From Rhizopus arrhizus (taxonomy: Eukaryota > Mucoromycota > Mucoromycetes > Mucorales > Rhizopodaceae): DNA of 64,000 nt. Location of the stretch: the NCBI GenBank assembly GCA_024220505.1, contig JAKZZE010000004.1, forward strand, positions 744,001-808,000, in the 5' to 3' direction. Positions 10,783-21,853 of this stretch are shown here, piece after piece (within the stretch, counting starts at the first letter, position 1; the number at the start of each line of letters is the position of its first letter). Below the pieces are notes generated by a model that had not been told where the DNA came from, did no database searches, and saw nothing but the letters and a program-made list of their open reading frames with translations. The position numbers and the translations under genes were made by a program.

Positions 10783-11754
10783 TTAAGCACGCTGGCGCAC
10801 AACGAGATCCAAAAACTAAGTAATATTTTAGCTCAAAAGACAGATTGCCCTTCTCTTTGTCTTACCTGCTCATAATTGATTTGGATCCAACCATCATGGT
10901 CATTATCAAACTGCTTAAATGAGTCTGTCAATGTCTTTACAGTAACACAGGCTTGAACAAAATTATCAAAAGTAACATCTCCTTTGCCTGTATTATTCAT
11001 TGTTGCTATCATGTTAATAATGAAGGGTTAAAATCCCCCAGAATATATAAGAAAAAAAAAAGATAAGGGACATACCAAAACGATCAAATTTTTGAATTAA
11101 AGTATGAACAAATCTTGGCGATACGTTAAATCCAAAGCTTCTTAAAGCATTTCCCATTTCAGATTCATTGATACTACCAGAACGGTCAACGTCAAATGCT
11201 TGGAAACATCTCTTCCAATCTTCAATATATTTCCATAAACCAATAAATTCGTTATAATTAATAGTTCCGCTGTTGTCTTTACAAATACACAATTGTCAAC
11301 ACATGTGCCCCTTTTTCTTTTTTTACACTTTACCTGTGTCAAACATGTTGACCATAAGTCTAACAGTTTCAATGTTGAAAGGACTCCAATCTCCGTTAAT
11401 TAATGCACGTTGAAGCTCATCAGCTGAAAGTTGTCCTGAGCCATCAGTGTCAACTGCCTTGAACCATGTCAATAATTGTTGATCAGCTGCTGAGGTTGGT
11501 GCTAACATAGAGTAGTGTAAGCAAGACAATCTAAATATTATTATCTTTTTTTATATACCATTTCCATAAGCCCCTTGCTGAGCATAACCCTGCTGAGCAT
11601 AGCCTTGCTGTTGTTGACCATAGCCACTTGGAGTACCAGCAGGGTTTTGAGCAGGAGTGCCAGGAGGAGGCTGTTGATGACCACTGTAACCATATCCAGT
11701 GTTGTTGGCTGGTGGTGCTTGACCGTATTGTGGGGGAGGAGGCTGGTAAGACAT
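10783..11754 (-). CDS. PEF1: Penta-EF-hand calcium-binding protein (peflin/ALG-2 type)
   Basis: Five exons (11754-11559, 11501-11334, 11276-11076, 11005-10866, 10815-10783) give 245 residues. The N-terminal 65 residues are Pro/Gln/Gly/Tyr-rich with tandem GYAQQ units, as in peflin. EF-hand loops follow: DTDGSGQLSADE (canonical), a second with DNSGTINYNEF, a third with DVDRSGSINESE, a degenerate one (NNTGKGDVTFDNF), and the last DNDHDGWIQINYEQ near the C-terminus FLDLVVRQRA. The five-hand layout with a Gly/Pro-rich N-terminus defines the family, whose members dimerise through EF5 and bind ESCRT/COPII partners when calcium rises. The start is at MSYQPPPP; an in-frame upstream Phe-rich extension comes from a poly-T tract and is not coding. 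S. cerevisiae PEF1 is the closest named counterpart I know. Confidence 0.9.
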
Positions 11755-12125
11755 TGTGAATAAACTAAAAAAAAAAAAAAAAAAAAAAAAAGGAAAAAAG
11801 GAATTACGTGTTGTATACTGGCAACTTTCCCATGCGGAACCCAAATCTAATTTAGAATTTGGATTGAAACTCAGAAAGGAACTTCAACTGTGTTTTCGGA
11901 TGAACTTTAGACGACTTTAGGTTTTTTTGTATGAGTTTAAGCTTTATTTTAGACGAATATGATTTTTTTGAGACAGCTATGTTTTATACTAGGCATAGTA
12001 ATGACTGTAGAATGATGGAAGCTTCAGGCCCCATCTACTGATGACAATAACTAAGGGTTTTAAGATAAGTATAGTATATAGCACAAAAAAAAGTAAAAGA
12101 AGCAAATAAAAAACAAGACCAGTGT
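11755..12125. other. Intergenic interval, PEF1 promoter and DRG1 3' end
   Basis: 371 bp with a roughly 22-base A/T homopolymer immediately upstream of PEF1 (11768-11791). No other signal recognised. Confidence 0.6.
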
Positions 12126-13546
12126 TTATTTTTTAACAACCTGCACAACATCCTCATCATTAACCAAATGGTTTATACCTACTCTTTGAGGATTATGCTT
12201 GGTGGATGTTCCCTTCAAATGAAAAAGATGTTAGATTCTGTAGACCGCGTACTATCAAATATATTTGTTTACCCAAACCAGAGCATATCTAAAGTTATCA
12301 GCCAACGTTCTGTGGATAGCATGACAAACATGTTCAATAGTCGCACCATTTCTAACAATAAGACCGTCGCTAAAATCAGGGTATTCTCCTCTCTTTTTTG
12401 TATAAACACGCATCAGATTCAATTTTCTCCAAATAACTTCAACAAGGTAATCCAGATTGAGATCGTCTTCACAAGAAACAACAACTGTATCAGGCTCATG
12501 TGCCAGTCGATCAACTTCTTCCAAACTGATTTGATCAATCTTGTTGTAACACTATAGCATATACAATGAGTGAAAATGCTAAAGTCTTCCTTTTCTTGGT
12601 TTGTTTCTTACGTAAATACATCTGATATATCTTCTGTTGCCAAGGATTACATCAATAAATTGTTCAACAGTAATATCTTCTCGAATAACAATATCGACAT
12701 TAAATATTTCTAAAAAGCACGTAAATATCTATTGTTTCGCTAAAAATATGTATTTACTTACTGTAGTCGTGTAAAATATTTTGAACCATCTTTTGATCAA
12801 TCTTTGTTAATTTCACTGTTGCATTGAAACTGATACCTCCTGCTTTTTTGATTTTGAAAGAAACATTTGGGAAACTTTGGTTTAATCTGATACCAACAGC
12901 TTCTAATTCTGCTTCAAGCAATGGTCTATTTTAACTTGTTAATCTTATCTTTTTGTCTATAAAAGCTCAGTACCTTTGTTGTGCAGATTTTGTAGCATCC
13001 AACATCATCAAGACAACGTCCGCAGTTCGTGCAACAGCAATAACTTGACGACCTCGACCTTTACCTTGAGAAGCACCTTCAATAATACCAGGTAAATCCA
13101 GCAATTGAATATTAGCTCCTTTATAAGTGAACTTTCCCGGTACACATGTCAAGGTTGTGAATTCATATGCTGCAGCAATTGATTCGGCTGATGTCAATTT
13201 AGATAACAGTGTGGATTTACCAACGGAAGGGAAACCAATCATAACAACGCGTGCGTCGCCTGATTTCATAACATCGAAGCCTTCTCCCTATTAAAGTATT
13301 TAATAAAGAAGACTGTGGGATATCTCGATTCAATGAAAACCTTTTCAGACTTTGTCTTTGATCCTTCTATTAATTGTGCACGATATCTAGCTAACTTTCC
13401 CTTCAAAAGACCGAGATGATATTCGGTGGCTAATCATGAAGAAGTAAGAAGATAAAATCTCAAAAGAATATTTTATTCTAACCTTTATTTTTTTGGGTTC
13501 TTTTGATTTCTTCTTCGATGTCCTGAATCTTTTCTAGGATTCCCAT
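12126..13546 (-). CDS. RBG1: Developmentally regulated GTP-binding protein DRG1 (Rbg1)
   Basis: DRG1 is an Obg-class translational GTPase that relieves ribosome stalls with its partner Tma46/DFRP1. Seven exons (13546-13483, 13429-13341, 13287-12974, 12925-12762, about 12709-12613, 12551-12273, 12212-12126) give about 364 residues, the family size. Visible motifs in order: coiled helix-turn-helix N-terminus ([35 protein letters not shown]), G1 [12 protein letters not shown]2 region TTLTCVPG, G3 [11 protein letters not shown] followed by the diagnostic GKGRGRQV, G4 NKID (in CYNKIDQIS), and a C-terminal TGS domain ([13 protein letters not shown]...[17 protein letters not shown]). The G1-G3 block and GRGR loop separate DRG from Obg and YchF. 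The phase around 12,660 suggests one base may be miscounted by me there. Confidence 0.93.
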
Positions 13547-13776
13547 TTTATTTTACTCTTGACACACACAAAAAAAAAAGAAAGAGAAAAAAAAAAGTTT
13601 AACAACTGACATTAAAAGTCACGAATATAGAAAAGTGCGACTTAATCCATAGAAACCGTCAGGGAAAGAAAAGCTTTTGCGTGTTCAGTTTTATTTTTAT
13701 AACAACAGAGAACATTTGCTTATAATTATCACTGAAGGACTGTCTCAAATAAATAAATGCCTATCAAACGTATGCT

Positions 13777-14730
13777 TTAACAAACTGGCTCTACATCTTT
13801 CAACTTTCGTCCAGGCAACGCTGACAGAAACGCCTTCTCCCAATCACGAACCTCAAGCCATTTTAAAAGAATTTCACACACTTGTAATAGTCATTAATAA
13901 ATAAGGAAATCAAAGAGTAATTCATATCATACCTTGATTGACTGTTAGCACTTTTCGAGTAGACATGTTTAAATAGTTTTCGATTGGCAGCTTAGCTGTT
14001 TTGATTCCTTGTTTTGTTGCTTTATCTTGACATAAATTTTTGTGTCTGTTCTTGTCTACAATACCACCAATAATATAAGCCTTTCCTTCTTCGAGTTCTT
14101 GAATGACATTATCTGAATCAGCAGATAAATAAATCAAATCGTTTTTTTCAAATTTATCCAAATAGGATTGTTCAGTTGTACTAACATGCTTTTCTCCCCA
14201 ATTTTTCCAACTTGGCCACTTTTCATTTAATACATCTTTAAATCCATCATCCAACGAGACCAAAGAAAGCTTTGTTGATTTTGGTGCTGTCTTGTTTTTA
14301 CCATATGAAATACCTAATTGTTTAACAAAGGACACTATTTCCTGTTAGCAATAAAAAAGAAGTTTTACTTCATTAGTTTTCTCTTTTCATGACCAATGAT
14401 AAAAAAAATTATTACTCTTTCTGTCATCAAATGGTTAAAACTACAATCGATGACGAGATTAATATTAGTTAATTCACTTGTTGCAGCTAGTTTTTTCTTT
14501 GTAGGAGACGCTTCCAATAAACCCTCTCTAATCTGCCTTTTGCGTTCTTGCTTCCGTGCCTTTTCCTTTTGACGAAACAACGCTCGTTTTTCGTCCTTAT
14601 GTTCATTCCATTGCTCGTCCTTTAATAGGCGTTTTATTTTTTGCTTGGATAACCCTTCAAACTTGGGATCTAAAATATCATATTTTACTCCTCTAAAAGT
14701 GCGTATATTGTTATTCTCTGAAACTGTCAT
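13777..14730 (-). CDS. TRM10: tRNA (guanine-N1)-methyltransferase TRM10
   Basis: TRM10 methylates N1 of purine 9 in tRNAs using SAM and a SPOUT fold. Exons 14730-14416, 14341-13933 and 13880-13777 give 275 residues. After a basic N-terminus (KRLLKDEQW and a KEKARKQERKRQ stretch) comes NLVIDCSFNHLM, then EIVSFVKQLGISYGKNK, the long SPOUT core with NDLIYLSADSDNVIQELEEGKAYIIGGIVDKNRHKNL, TAKLPIENYL, KVLTVNQVCEILLKWLEVRDWEKAF. The YIIGGIVDKNRHK and VLTVNQVxxIL motifs are family signatures that form the SAM knot and the proposed general-base Asp. The gene is divergent from deoxyhypusine synthase. Confidence 0.95.
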
Positions 14731-15153
14731 AGAACATTCTACAAAGTAGAATTAGGTTTCTTTTTATGTGAACCCCTTGTTCCTTCTTACGAATTAAATG
14801 TTTAACACGTGATAAAAAGGGCCTAAAGACAGACATTATCGGAAGAAAAAAAAAACTTTTTTTTGCAGAAAACTTTTTTCCACATGTGTTATTTATCTAC
14901 AATTTTCAGCTAGATTTCCTTCAATGAGCTTTTAATCTAAAAAACGCTATATCCAGTGTAATGAGAAACTTTAAAAAGCTTAAAGTCAAGTAGAGTTGCA
15001 TATATGATTATTTGGAAAATTGCCCGAAACAGACAAATTAACCTTGACGTCTGTGCAAGCCTATTTGAGCTCCGTACAAGGATTAGTGACTGTTATTTTT
15101 TGTGGTAAATCTGAAAAAAGAAAAAAGAACCTATTTACAACATTTATAGAAAA
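14731..15153. promoter_or_regulatory. Shared divergent promoter, TRM10 and DHS
   Basis: 423 bp between the two start codons. Contains a CACGTG palindrome (in AACACGTGATAA, about 14806-14811), a candidate bHLH site, and mixed A/T runs. Function is inference from layout. Confidence 0.45.
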
Positions 15154-16296
15154 ATGTCAAATCAACAAGAACCAACAGGGGCTTTAGATGCCGTCTTTGT
15201 TGAATCAGTAGAAATGCCTGAAGGATCTGTTCTTATTCAAGGACCGGATTTCAATAAAGAGTTATCTCTTTCTGATCTATTAGGTGCTTACAAGCAAATC
15301 GGATACCAAGGCAGCAGTTTGGGTGAAGCCATTGAAATTGTGAACGAAATGGTAAACAGGAAGAGAGAGAGGATTTATACATATTATATACTAAGCAATA
15401 CTTAGAGAAAATGGCGATTGAGTGATGAACCCGTTGCAGCTGATGAGGTACAAGAATACCTTGATCCCGAGGTGCGCAAGAAAACCAAGTGTAAAATCTT
15501 TTTGGGCTACACCTCCAATCTTGTTTCATCCGGTTTGCGTGAAATCATTCGTTTCCTTGCTCAACATAAAATGGTAGATGTGATTGTTGCTACAGCCGGT
15601 GGCGTTGAAGAGGATTTTATAAAATGTTTAGCGCCTACTTACTTGGGCGATTTTTCATTGAACGGCAGTGACCTTCGTAAAAAGGGTTTGAACCGTATTG
15701 GTAATTTGTTGGTGCCCAACAACAACTATTGTAAATTTGAAGATTGGATTATTCCCATTTTTGATGCCATGTTGGAAGAACAAAAGAAAGACAATAAGAT
15801 ATGGACACCTTCCAGTATGATTGCTAGATTAGGCAAAGAAATCAACGATGAATCCAGTATTTATTATTGGACCTACAAGAACAATATCCCAGTTTATTGC
15901 CCCGCAATTACTGATGGCTCATTAGGAGACATGATCTATTTCCATTCTTATAAAAATCCTGGACTTATTGTAGATATCGCAGCTGACATTCGATCAATAA
16001 ATAGCGAGGCAGTATTTGCAAAAAAGACAGGCATGATTATTTTGGGTGGTGGTGTCATAAAGCATCATATTTGTAATGCAAACTTGATGCGAAATGGTGC
16101 AGATTATGCAGTTTACATCAACACTGGCCAAGAATTTGATGGTAGTGATGCAGGTGCTCGTCCTGATGAAGCTGTTTCATGGGGTAAAATACGTGCCAAC
16201 AGTCGATCTGTAAAAGTATATGCCGACGCTACTATTGTATTCCCACTTATTGTAGCAGATTCATTTGCTAAAGAACACCATGCCAAAAAGCAATAG
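15154..16296 (+). CDS. DYS1: Deoxyhypusine synthase
   Basis: Transfers the aminobutyl group of spermidine to a lysine of eIF5A using NAD, the first hypusination step, in the cytosol. Exons 15154-15351 and 15406-16296 give 362 residues, near the human length. Motifs in order: [125 protein letters not shown]. The Lys in SWGKIR is the one that forms the enzyme-intermediate imine in this family. The acceptor at 15405 was chosen because it yields RKWRLSDEP in frame; other frames stop at once. Together with TRM10, DRG1 and two ribosomal proteins it makes this a translation-rich stretch. Confidence 0.97.
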
Positions 16297-16838
16297 ATTT
16301 TTGTGTAATAAATACTCTGTACTTTATACTACTTTATTAAACCATCTAATTAACAACTAAGTTGCAGCTTATGATTTATCATCACTTGTTGAATAGTAAA
16401 ATTTTAGAAAACAAGCTATTTTTAGTTTATCATTTCTCTTTACTGAATTATATAAAATTTATTTTACAATATGCTTCTACTATTAAGATACTTGTACGCT
16501 GACTAGCAGAATCTATGAAATATAGACTTTATATAATAATATGGATCTTTTTAGTAGTTCCAAACTTCTCCTTTATTATATCCCAAGTTGTATGTTAATT
16601 TGTTAAAAATCTAGCCACACTGTCATAAACAATAAACTTTCCAAGGTTTATTTCAAGCCGTTTCATTGTTAGCAAACCATCCTCACAAAAAACAAACAAA
16701 CAAGAAACACCTTTCCTTCTTTATAAAAGAAAGAGAAATTAAAATTGTTTGTTTTATGAATTAATATAAAAATTAAAGAGGCAAAAAAATAAATCACATA
16801 ATTCTTTTTTTTTGTTTTTTGTTTTTTTTTTTTTTGTT
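16297..16838. other. Convergent intergenic interval
   Basis: 542 bp, very AT-rich, with T-rich runs at 16806-16838. No open frame or RNA recognised. Confidence 0.6.
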
Positions 16839-17501
16839 TTACAATGACAGCGTAATTGTTACTGCTACACCCACCAAAGCAACTAAAAAACTAGGTACTT
16901 GAATAGAATAAGAAGCACCTTGAGCAAAGATAGATCCAGAGGGATGAGGCCGTCCAGGTACACTCGGACTCGTGGCCCTGGCTCCAACTGATGTGGGACT
17001 TGCAGCTGGTCGGATTTCGATAGGAATTAATAGTTTTGTATTGGTTGATTTATCAAAAAAGATGACACGATAGTTGCCTGGTTTAACAGAAAAAGAAATC
17101 AGAAAATTAATAGAGTGTTCATAAAAGGTCAGGTTTCCTTCGTGTTTGATAAATGCATCTGTTTTTGATACATCAGCTGAAGTTGCAATAGGGAGTGTAG
17201 TTATGTTAGTTCCTTGTGGTATAACTCCTTGGGGAGCGGCTTCTAAATCAATTTCAAGATTCAGAGCTATCAATTAAAAAAAAAAAAGATAAAAGTTAAT
17301 TCATCGGAAAACAGGCTTTTTCTTTTTACCTGAAGTATCTACATCTGAGAAAAGACGATATGTACAAGGTAGAATTTGTCCTATAACATAGGGTCCATTA
17401 GTCACTGGACTTGTTACATTGTAATTTCTGGTGGGTGCAGTCAGTTGTGCTGAAGCTATTGTTGCCGCATAAATAAACGTAGCAAGGCAAGTTAGTTTCA
17501 T
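16839..17501 (-). CDS. Secreted, probably GPI-anchored cell-wall/membrane protein
   Basis: Exons 17501-17330 and 17266-16839 give 199 residues. A signal peptide is evident (MKLTCLATFIYAATIASAQ). The mature N-terminus (YNVTSPVTNGPYVIGQILPCTY) resembles the immunoglobulin-like domain of fungal Kre9/Knh1-type surface proteins, which start with a SP-x-x-G-x-x-Y-x-x-GQ pattern. N-glycosylation sequons are present (NVT, NIT, NLT). The C-terminus has a Ser/Pro/Gly spacer followed by a hydrophobic tail (SFLVALVGVAVTITLSL), as expected for a GPI signal. Exact function unknown. It sits in tandem with another GPI-type gene about 310 bp upstream, on the same strand. Confidence 0.75.
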
Positions 17502-17813
17502 TTAAAAATTATAGTTGAAAGAAAAAAGAGATAAATAATAAAAAAGAAAATTGCAGACAAAGAAATATTTGTAAGAAGAAAAAGAAGAAAGGGGCGCAAA
17601 GAACCTTAGGAGTTAATCTTGTCTTTCTTCTTTTTGATAGGAGAAACATACTGAAGGGATAATCACTTGTAAAATATAGGAAAGGACAACGAGAAAATAA
17701 AAAGGGCAGAAACAACATCCCTCCCTTACATTCAAAGAGATTTGCACTTACTTTATCTGAAAAATATAAAGTCAAATTATATATAAGAAATAGTATGAGA
17801 ATAAAACTTTATT
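17502..17813. other. Interval between two GPI-type genes
   Basis: 312 bp, A/T-rich, holding the promoter of the 199-residue gene and the 3' end of the next. No further feature recognised. Confidence 0.5.
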
Positions 17814-18447
17814 TTAAAAGGGGTTATAGACTAAGGTAAATAAGAAAACAAAAAAGCCAATAATATTTCCAGATACTTGAATACGGTCGGATGAACTAAT
17901 CGTGCTTGGACCTGCATATGGTCTTGCAGGTGATGAAGAAGCTGCAGAAGGCAAAGCTGAAACTCCAGAAGGTGGGCTTGAAACTATTATTAAAAAATTA
18001 TTATTTTTTTAGATAACAGAATAAGGAGATTCTTTTTTTTTTTTTACTGCTAGAAGAAAGAGAAACAACTGAGCTTAACGAAGAGGGCTGTGCAGAGCTA
18101 TTACCGGGTAGGATTGACGACGTGCCTGCATCGCTGGGCAATGCAGTAAGGACAGAATTAGCGGAAGTTGGAGAAGCAGCAGAGACTGTATTGGATGTAC
18201 CAGATGAAGCAGCAGCGGAAACATCCGAAACAGAGGATTCTTTGTGCAAGTTGCTAGTGGCATTTGTAATTGTAGCAGAAGACAAGGCATCAGAAGCACT
18301 GTTTGATCCAGCAGAAGGTTCGGCTAATGTTTCGTTGTTATTACAAAAAAAAATTTTTTTCGTTTATTTACTGTCTTTTGCGTTTGCAACATTGCGAGAC
18401 ATGATTGTTAGGATAACAAGAGTTAAAATGATAGACTGCGTTTTCAT
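17814..18447 (-). CDS. Small Ser/Thr/Ala-rich GPI-anchored surface protein
   Basis: Exons 18447-18372, 18323-18048 and 17983-17814 join in phase to 173 residues. An N-terminal signal peptide (MKTQSIILTLVILTIMSRNVANA) is followed by a low-complexity Ser/Ala/Thr region of about 125 residues (typical heavily O-mannosylated mucin-like stretch, with two NxT/NxS sites) and a C-terminal hydrophobic tail (NIIGFFVFLFTLVYNPF) after a Ser/Gly/Asn candidate omega site. No catalytic domain. The exon-3 reading gives the GPI tail, which supports the splice model. Family unknown; probably a cell-wall structural mannoprotein. Confidence 0.65.
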
Positions 18448-19142
18448 TTTGATTAAAATGATGAAAGAATAAAAAAGAAAGGGAAAAAGGAAACAAGACA
18501 AAGTCCCTTTTTATATGTTGTAGAAATGTTTACCATTTTTTTAGGCGTTAATGAAAAAAATCGCGCGAATTAGCACTTCTCTTTGATCTGTCTGTCTTGC
18601 TTTTTCTCGCATGGGCCATTTAATTAGGGTTAGAGTGTCATCATACTAAGGATCTCCTTTTTTTGTCATCATAATTGACCTTCATAGGTGGTCAACTAGG
18701 GATATATCCTTTTTCATAAAACAGATACTTACCAGAAGTCTCGAATATTGCAAAAGAATCAGGTATTCTATTGAGATTGGGACAATCTCCCTCTTTTTTT
18801 TGGATGCCTTCTACTCCTTTCTGGTACATCAAGAGGCTTTTTTATTTGACAAAAAGGAGTTAAGTAACAAGGAGAAAACAAAATTTCCAGATCAATGGCT
18901 ATGATTTACGACACAAATAAGTAAACATGCCATGTGGGATTTCTCCTTTGACAGTGCTCTCAATGCAGGGAGACGCGAGGATATAACAAGATTTTAAATA
19001 TGAGCCTGACTTATACAGTGAGACAATACATGCTTTATTCTAAACTTTTTTTAGGAACATTCAAAGTTGTTTGTCACCAATGGCCTTTTAATACCACAGA
19101 GTGAGGTTTCATAAGCGATGAAAGTTTTTTTTTATCAAATTA
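18448..19142. other. Intergenic interval left of the transposable element
   Basis: 695 bp. No coding or RNA signal recognised. The last bases form the TA target site (19141-19142) of the element. Confidence 0.5.
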
Positions 19143-19570
19143 TTGGATTTTGCTTTCAACTTTGCGGATTTTATTTTTTATTTTGTGGATGGTCATTTAT
19201 ATTTTGCGTATTTTCTTTTCTTTATTAAAAATGACTACAGATGGTATTCCAAACGAGCATATGCACTGCTTTAACATTCTCGATAATATTTCTAACTATG
19301 AGCCTATGGGCGTTGTAAGGGATGATAGTGATCTTTACGAGACAGTAGAGCTAGAGTGGCATCATTGGGAAAATTCAGGAACAACAAAAATCAACAACCA
19401 GTTCTGGTGTCACTGAGGCTAGAGTCTATAAAAGTGTTGAGGTATAGGAAAAGTTAGAAGTTTGTACTGATCTTATAGTCCTGGACAAACACAAGAACTT
19501 TTGGACCTTGTAATTGAGCAAAGCCTCTCAGCAAGAAAAGCAGGGTTCATTGTAGGCATAGTTGAAAGAA
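19143..19570 (+). repeat. Left 428-bp terminal inverted repeat
   Basis: Carries a duplicate of the transposase 5' coding segment (ATG at 19231 in MTTDGIPNEHMHCF). Identity to the right copy ends abruptly after GTTGAAAGAA at 19570. Confidence 0.9.
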
Positions 19571-19822
19571 GATCCAATAGAACTAATGCCACTTTCTTCA
19601 AATAATCTTAGAACTCATACTACCAAGTATCGCAAATATCCTGCTACTATACGAAGCTTAGAAAAAAATTAGTAAGGTTCAACTTTTCTTAACACTTCCC
19701 CTGTCATTTTGGACTTTTTGAAATTTTAAGTCTTTCGCCATAGACTGATTTTTATTTAAAAATAAATAGAATTATTTTGAGCGTTGTAGAGGTCTGTTTC
19801 TACATTCAAATGCCTTCAATGT

Positions 19823-20760
19823 TTATTGTTCATTCAGCAATTTTTGGCGTTCATAAACTGTCACTTTGTTGTTGAACGGTATTGTATCTACGATTACCTT
19901 GTGCAAGCTCTCATTGACACTAATAATAAATTTTAGCATGTTGCTTACACTTCACTGTTTTATTTTATTTGTATTTTACCTAATAAGCTGCTCCAAGTCC
20001 TCACGATTGGTAGAAAGACCTGCGTTATCAAGAACTACCAGACATACCTTATTGCTGTTGTTTATGTGACGAAACATATCTGATAGACAGTTATAATTCT
20101 GAATATTTTCTTAGAATGTTTGTTTTTACCTTGAGTGTTGCTATCCTCGAGTACTTTTTCTTGTTTCTTGTCTCTCAATTGTAATGGGTCACTTGCATTA
20201 CAGGAGTATGAAACGAACACATGATCAACAAGCGACCTGTTTCTCAAACAACGACACATCAGCTGCAATAGCTTCATTCGAGTTTCTTCTGCTTCATTGC
20301 CTTTTGATTTTCTAGCGTAACCAATCACACTACAGTCCTCCTTCTTTAAGCTCTTTATATACTCTTGATATTCTTCAAGGTAAGAGACCACATTTTTCAA
20401 AATATCCGCTGTAGTAAAACACGATAATTAATAAATACATGCTTTTTACAAATTGAAGTCATAACTTACCAAAATATTTATCCTTCAAGACATACAAGTT
20501 TCTTACTTGTGTCTTTTCTCCTATACTCTGATAAGCTCTTTTGACTGGAGAGTCTGTTAGGCTTACTTTTGCTGACTTCAGCCACTTTCCAAAGCTGCAG
20601 ACATTCTGCTTGTTAAAAAGACTTGTGTATTTCCATACAAAAGACAATATTTCCTTCGTTTCTATTTGTTTGCAGCTATATGCCTCTTTGTTGAATGGGT
20701 TGCCAGGCAAAGATACAATATCAAGAAAATTGACTACTTGTGCTTTAGAGGCTATGAATT
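19823..20760 (-). CDS. Serine-recombinase-like protein carried inside the TIR element
   Basis: Four exons (about 20760-20470, 20408-20130, 20079-19980, 19919-19823) separated by 50-61-nt GT-AG introns stay open in phase to a stop at 19823, roughly 255 residues. The N-terminal third is helical and basic. The middle carries SVIGYARKSK, fitting the Y-x-R-x-S catalytic signature of small serine recombinases (IS607/resolvase type), then ETRMKLLQLMCRCLRNRSL and VFVSYSC. The C-terminal part has KVCLVVLDNAGLSTNREDL and LHKVIVDT, alternating strand and helix as in the resolvase Rossmann-like core. The usual downstream catalytic arginines are not obvious. I recall similar sequences as a repeated Mucorales family of unknown function. 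No clear ATG starts exon 1, so the start may be decayed. Recombinase assignment is inference. Confidence 0.5.
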
Positions 20761-20789
20761 TTTATTAGATGTTTTAGATCATAGAGTTA

Positions 20790-21650
20790 AAAAAGGTATA
20801 GACTTTACTATGTACCTAAATATATCTGATTTTCACTCTGGACTATGTTATCTTGATCTACTCCGTCCTGTGGAGCAGTAGGAGTTTTTCTGGCCTTTTT
20901 AAATGGCTTATTCTTGCTTTTTGCGCATTCAGCAGCAATATGGCCACTAGCACGACAGTTCCAACAAACACGGGATGAACGTTTTTTGGGACAATCAGGG
21001 ACAGCATACCCTTCAGCATGACAATAGCGACAGTAAGTGGGCATGTCACTCCACACAGCATAAAAGCCTTCATCTTCTGACTGGTACCAAGGAAGATGGT
21101 GAGAAAGGGGAAAGAATCTGTCATCATTTTTTGGGATGCTCAGTATAGCATAGCCCGTACCCATATAGGCACCGGTGTGGGATTCTCGTAGGATCCCCAA
21201 ATCAAGAATAGAGCCATAAGGTTCCAAACTCATTTTCAATTGTTCCTTAAGAATGTCCTCTTTAAGAAAGGGAAGGTTTGATAATCGAAGTCGAACTAAA
21301 GGGACAGCTGGATCTAAGGCTCGACAAGGTAAAAGCCTAAATGCATCATTTTCAAAAGTAATACCGTCTTTAAGAATGTGGTCAATGGCAGGATCTAAGG
21401 GATCAAAATTGATTTCAGCAATCTTTCAACTGCCTTCTTTGATAGTTGCGACTGCGATTCATGATGGAAATTGTTTCGCAATTAAGGCCATAAGCTGCAC
21501 GGGTGATTCAGATCTATCGGTCATGTCCAGGAAGGAGGACACTACCTGGAGAACGTCCTGCTCTTCATACTTTAGAGTGAATAACTTCGTCTTGTTGATT
21601 ATTGTGAATGTCGTATTCGAAAGTAGCATTTATAAGTGATGTTCGCTTCC
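20790..21650 (-). pseudogene. LINE/Gag-type ORF1 fragment with two CCHC zinc knuckles
   Basis: The readable C-terminal part (about 21290-20808) ends with two knuckles, CRYCHAEGYAVPDC and CWNCRASGHIAAEC, followed by a Lys-rich tail, as in the RNA-binding ORF1 of fungal non-LTR retrotransposons. Upstream the frame continues as a fragment (DPLDPAIDHILKDGITF, RLRLSNLPFLKEDILKEQL, an RRM-like turn) but is broken by in-frame TGA codons near 21425 and 21460. No reverse transcriptase follows, so this is a dead, truncated piece embedded in the TIR element. Confidence 0.65.
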
Positions 21651-21853
21651 TGGCCACTACTTGGGATCATGGCATAATTTTCAATTTGGTCGATGCGTGG
21701 CTGCGTTGACCGACTGGTTAGATATTTTGTCCAAAAGAACCATGACGGAAACCTGAGATTGAAAAAATAGACATGCAAATGGACACGGAAATGGACACAT
21801 GTCCTTTTTTTAATCTCAGGTCCTCTACCTTTTTCACATATAATTCGTGCCCT

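Noticed and set aside
15361..15440. Alternative DHS start at the downstream ATG (15411)
   Set aside because: That frame hits stop codons within a few codons; splicing at 15405 restores RKWRLSDEP in the conserved frame.
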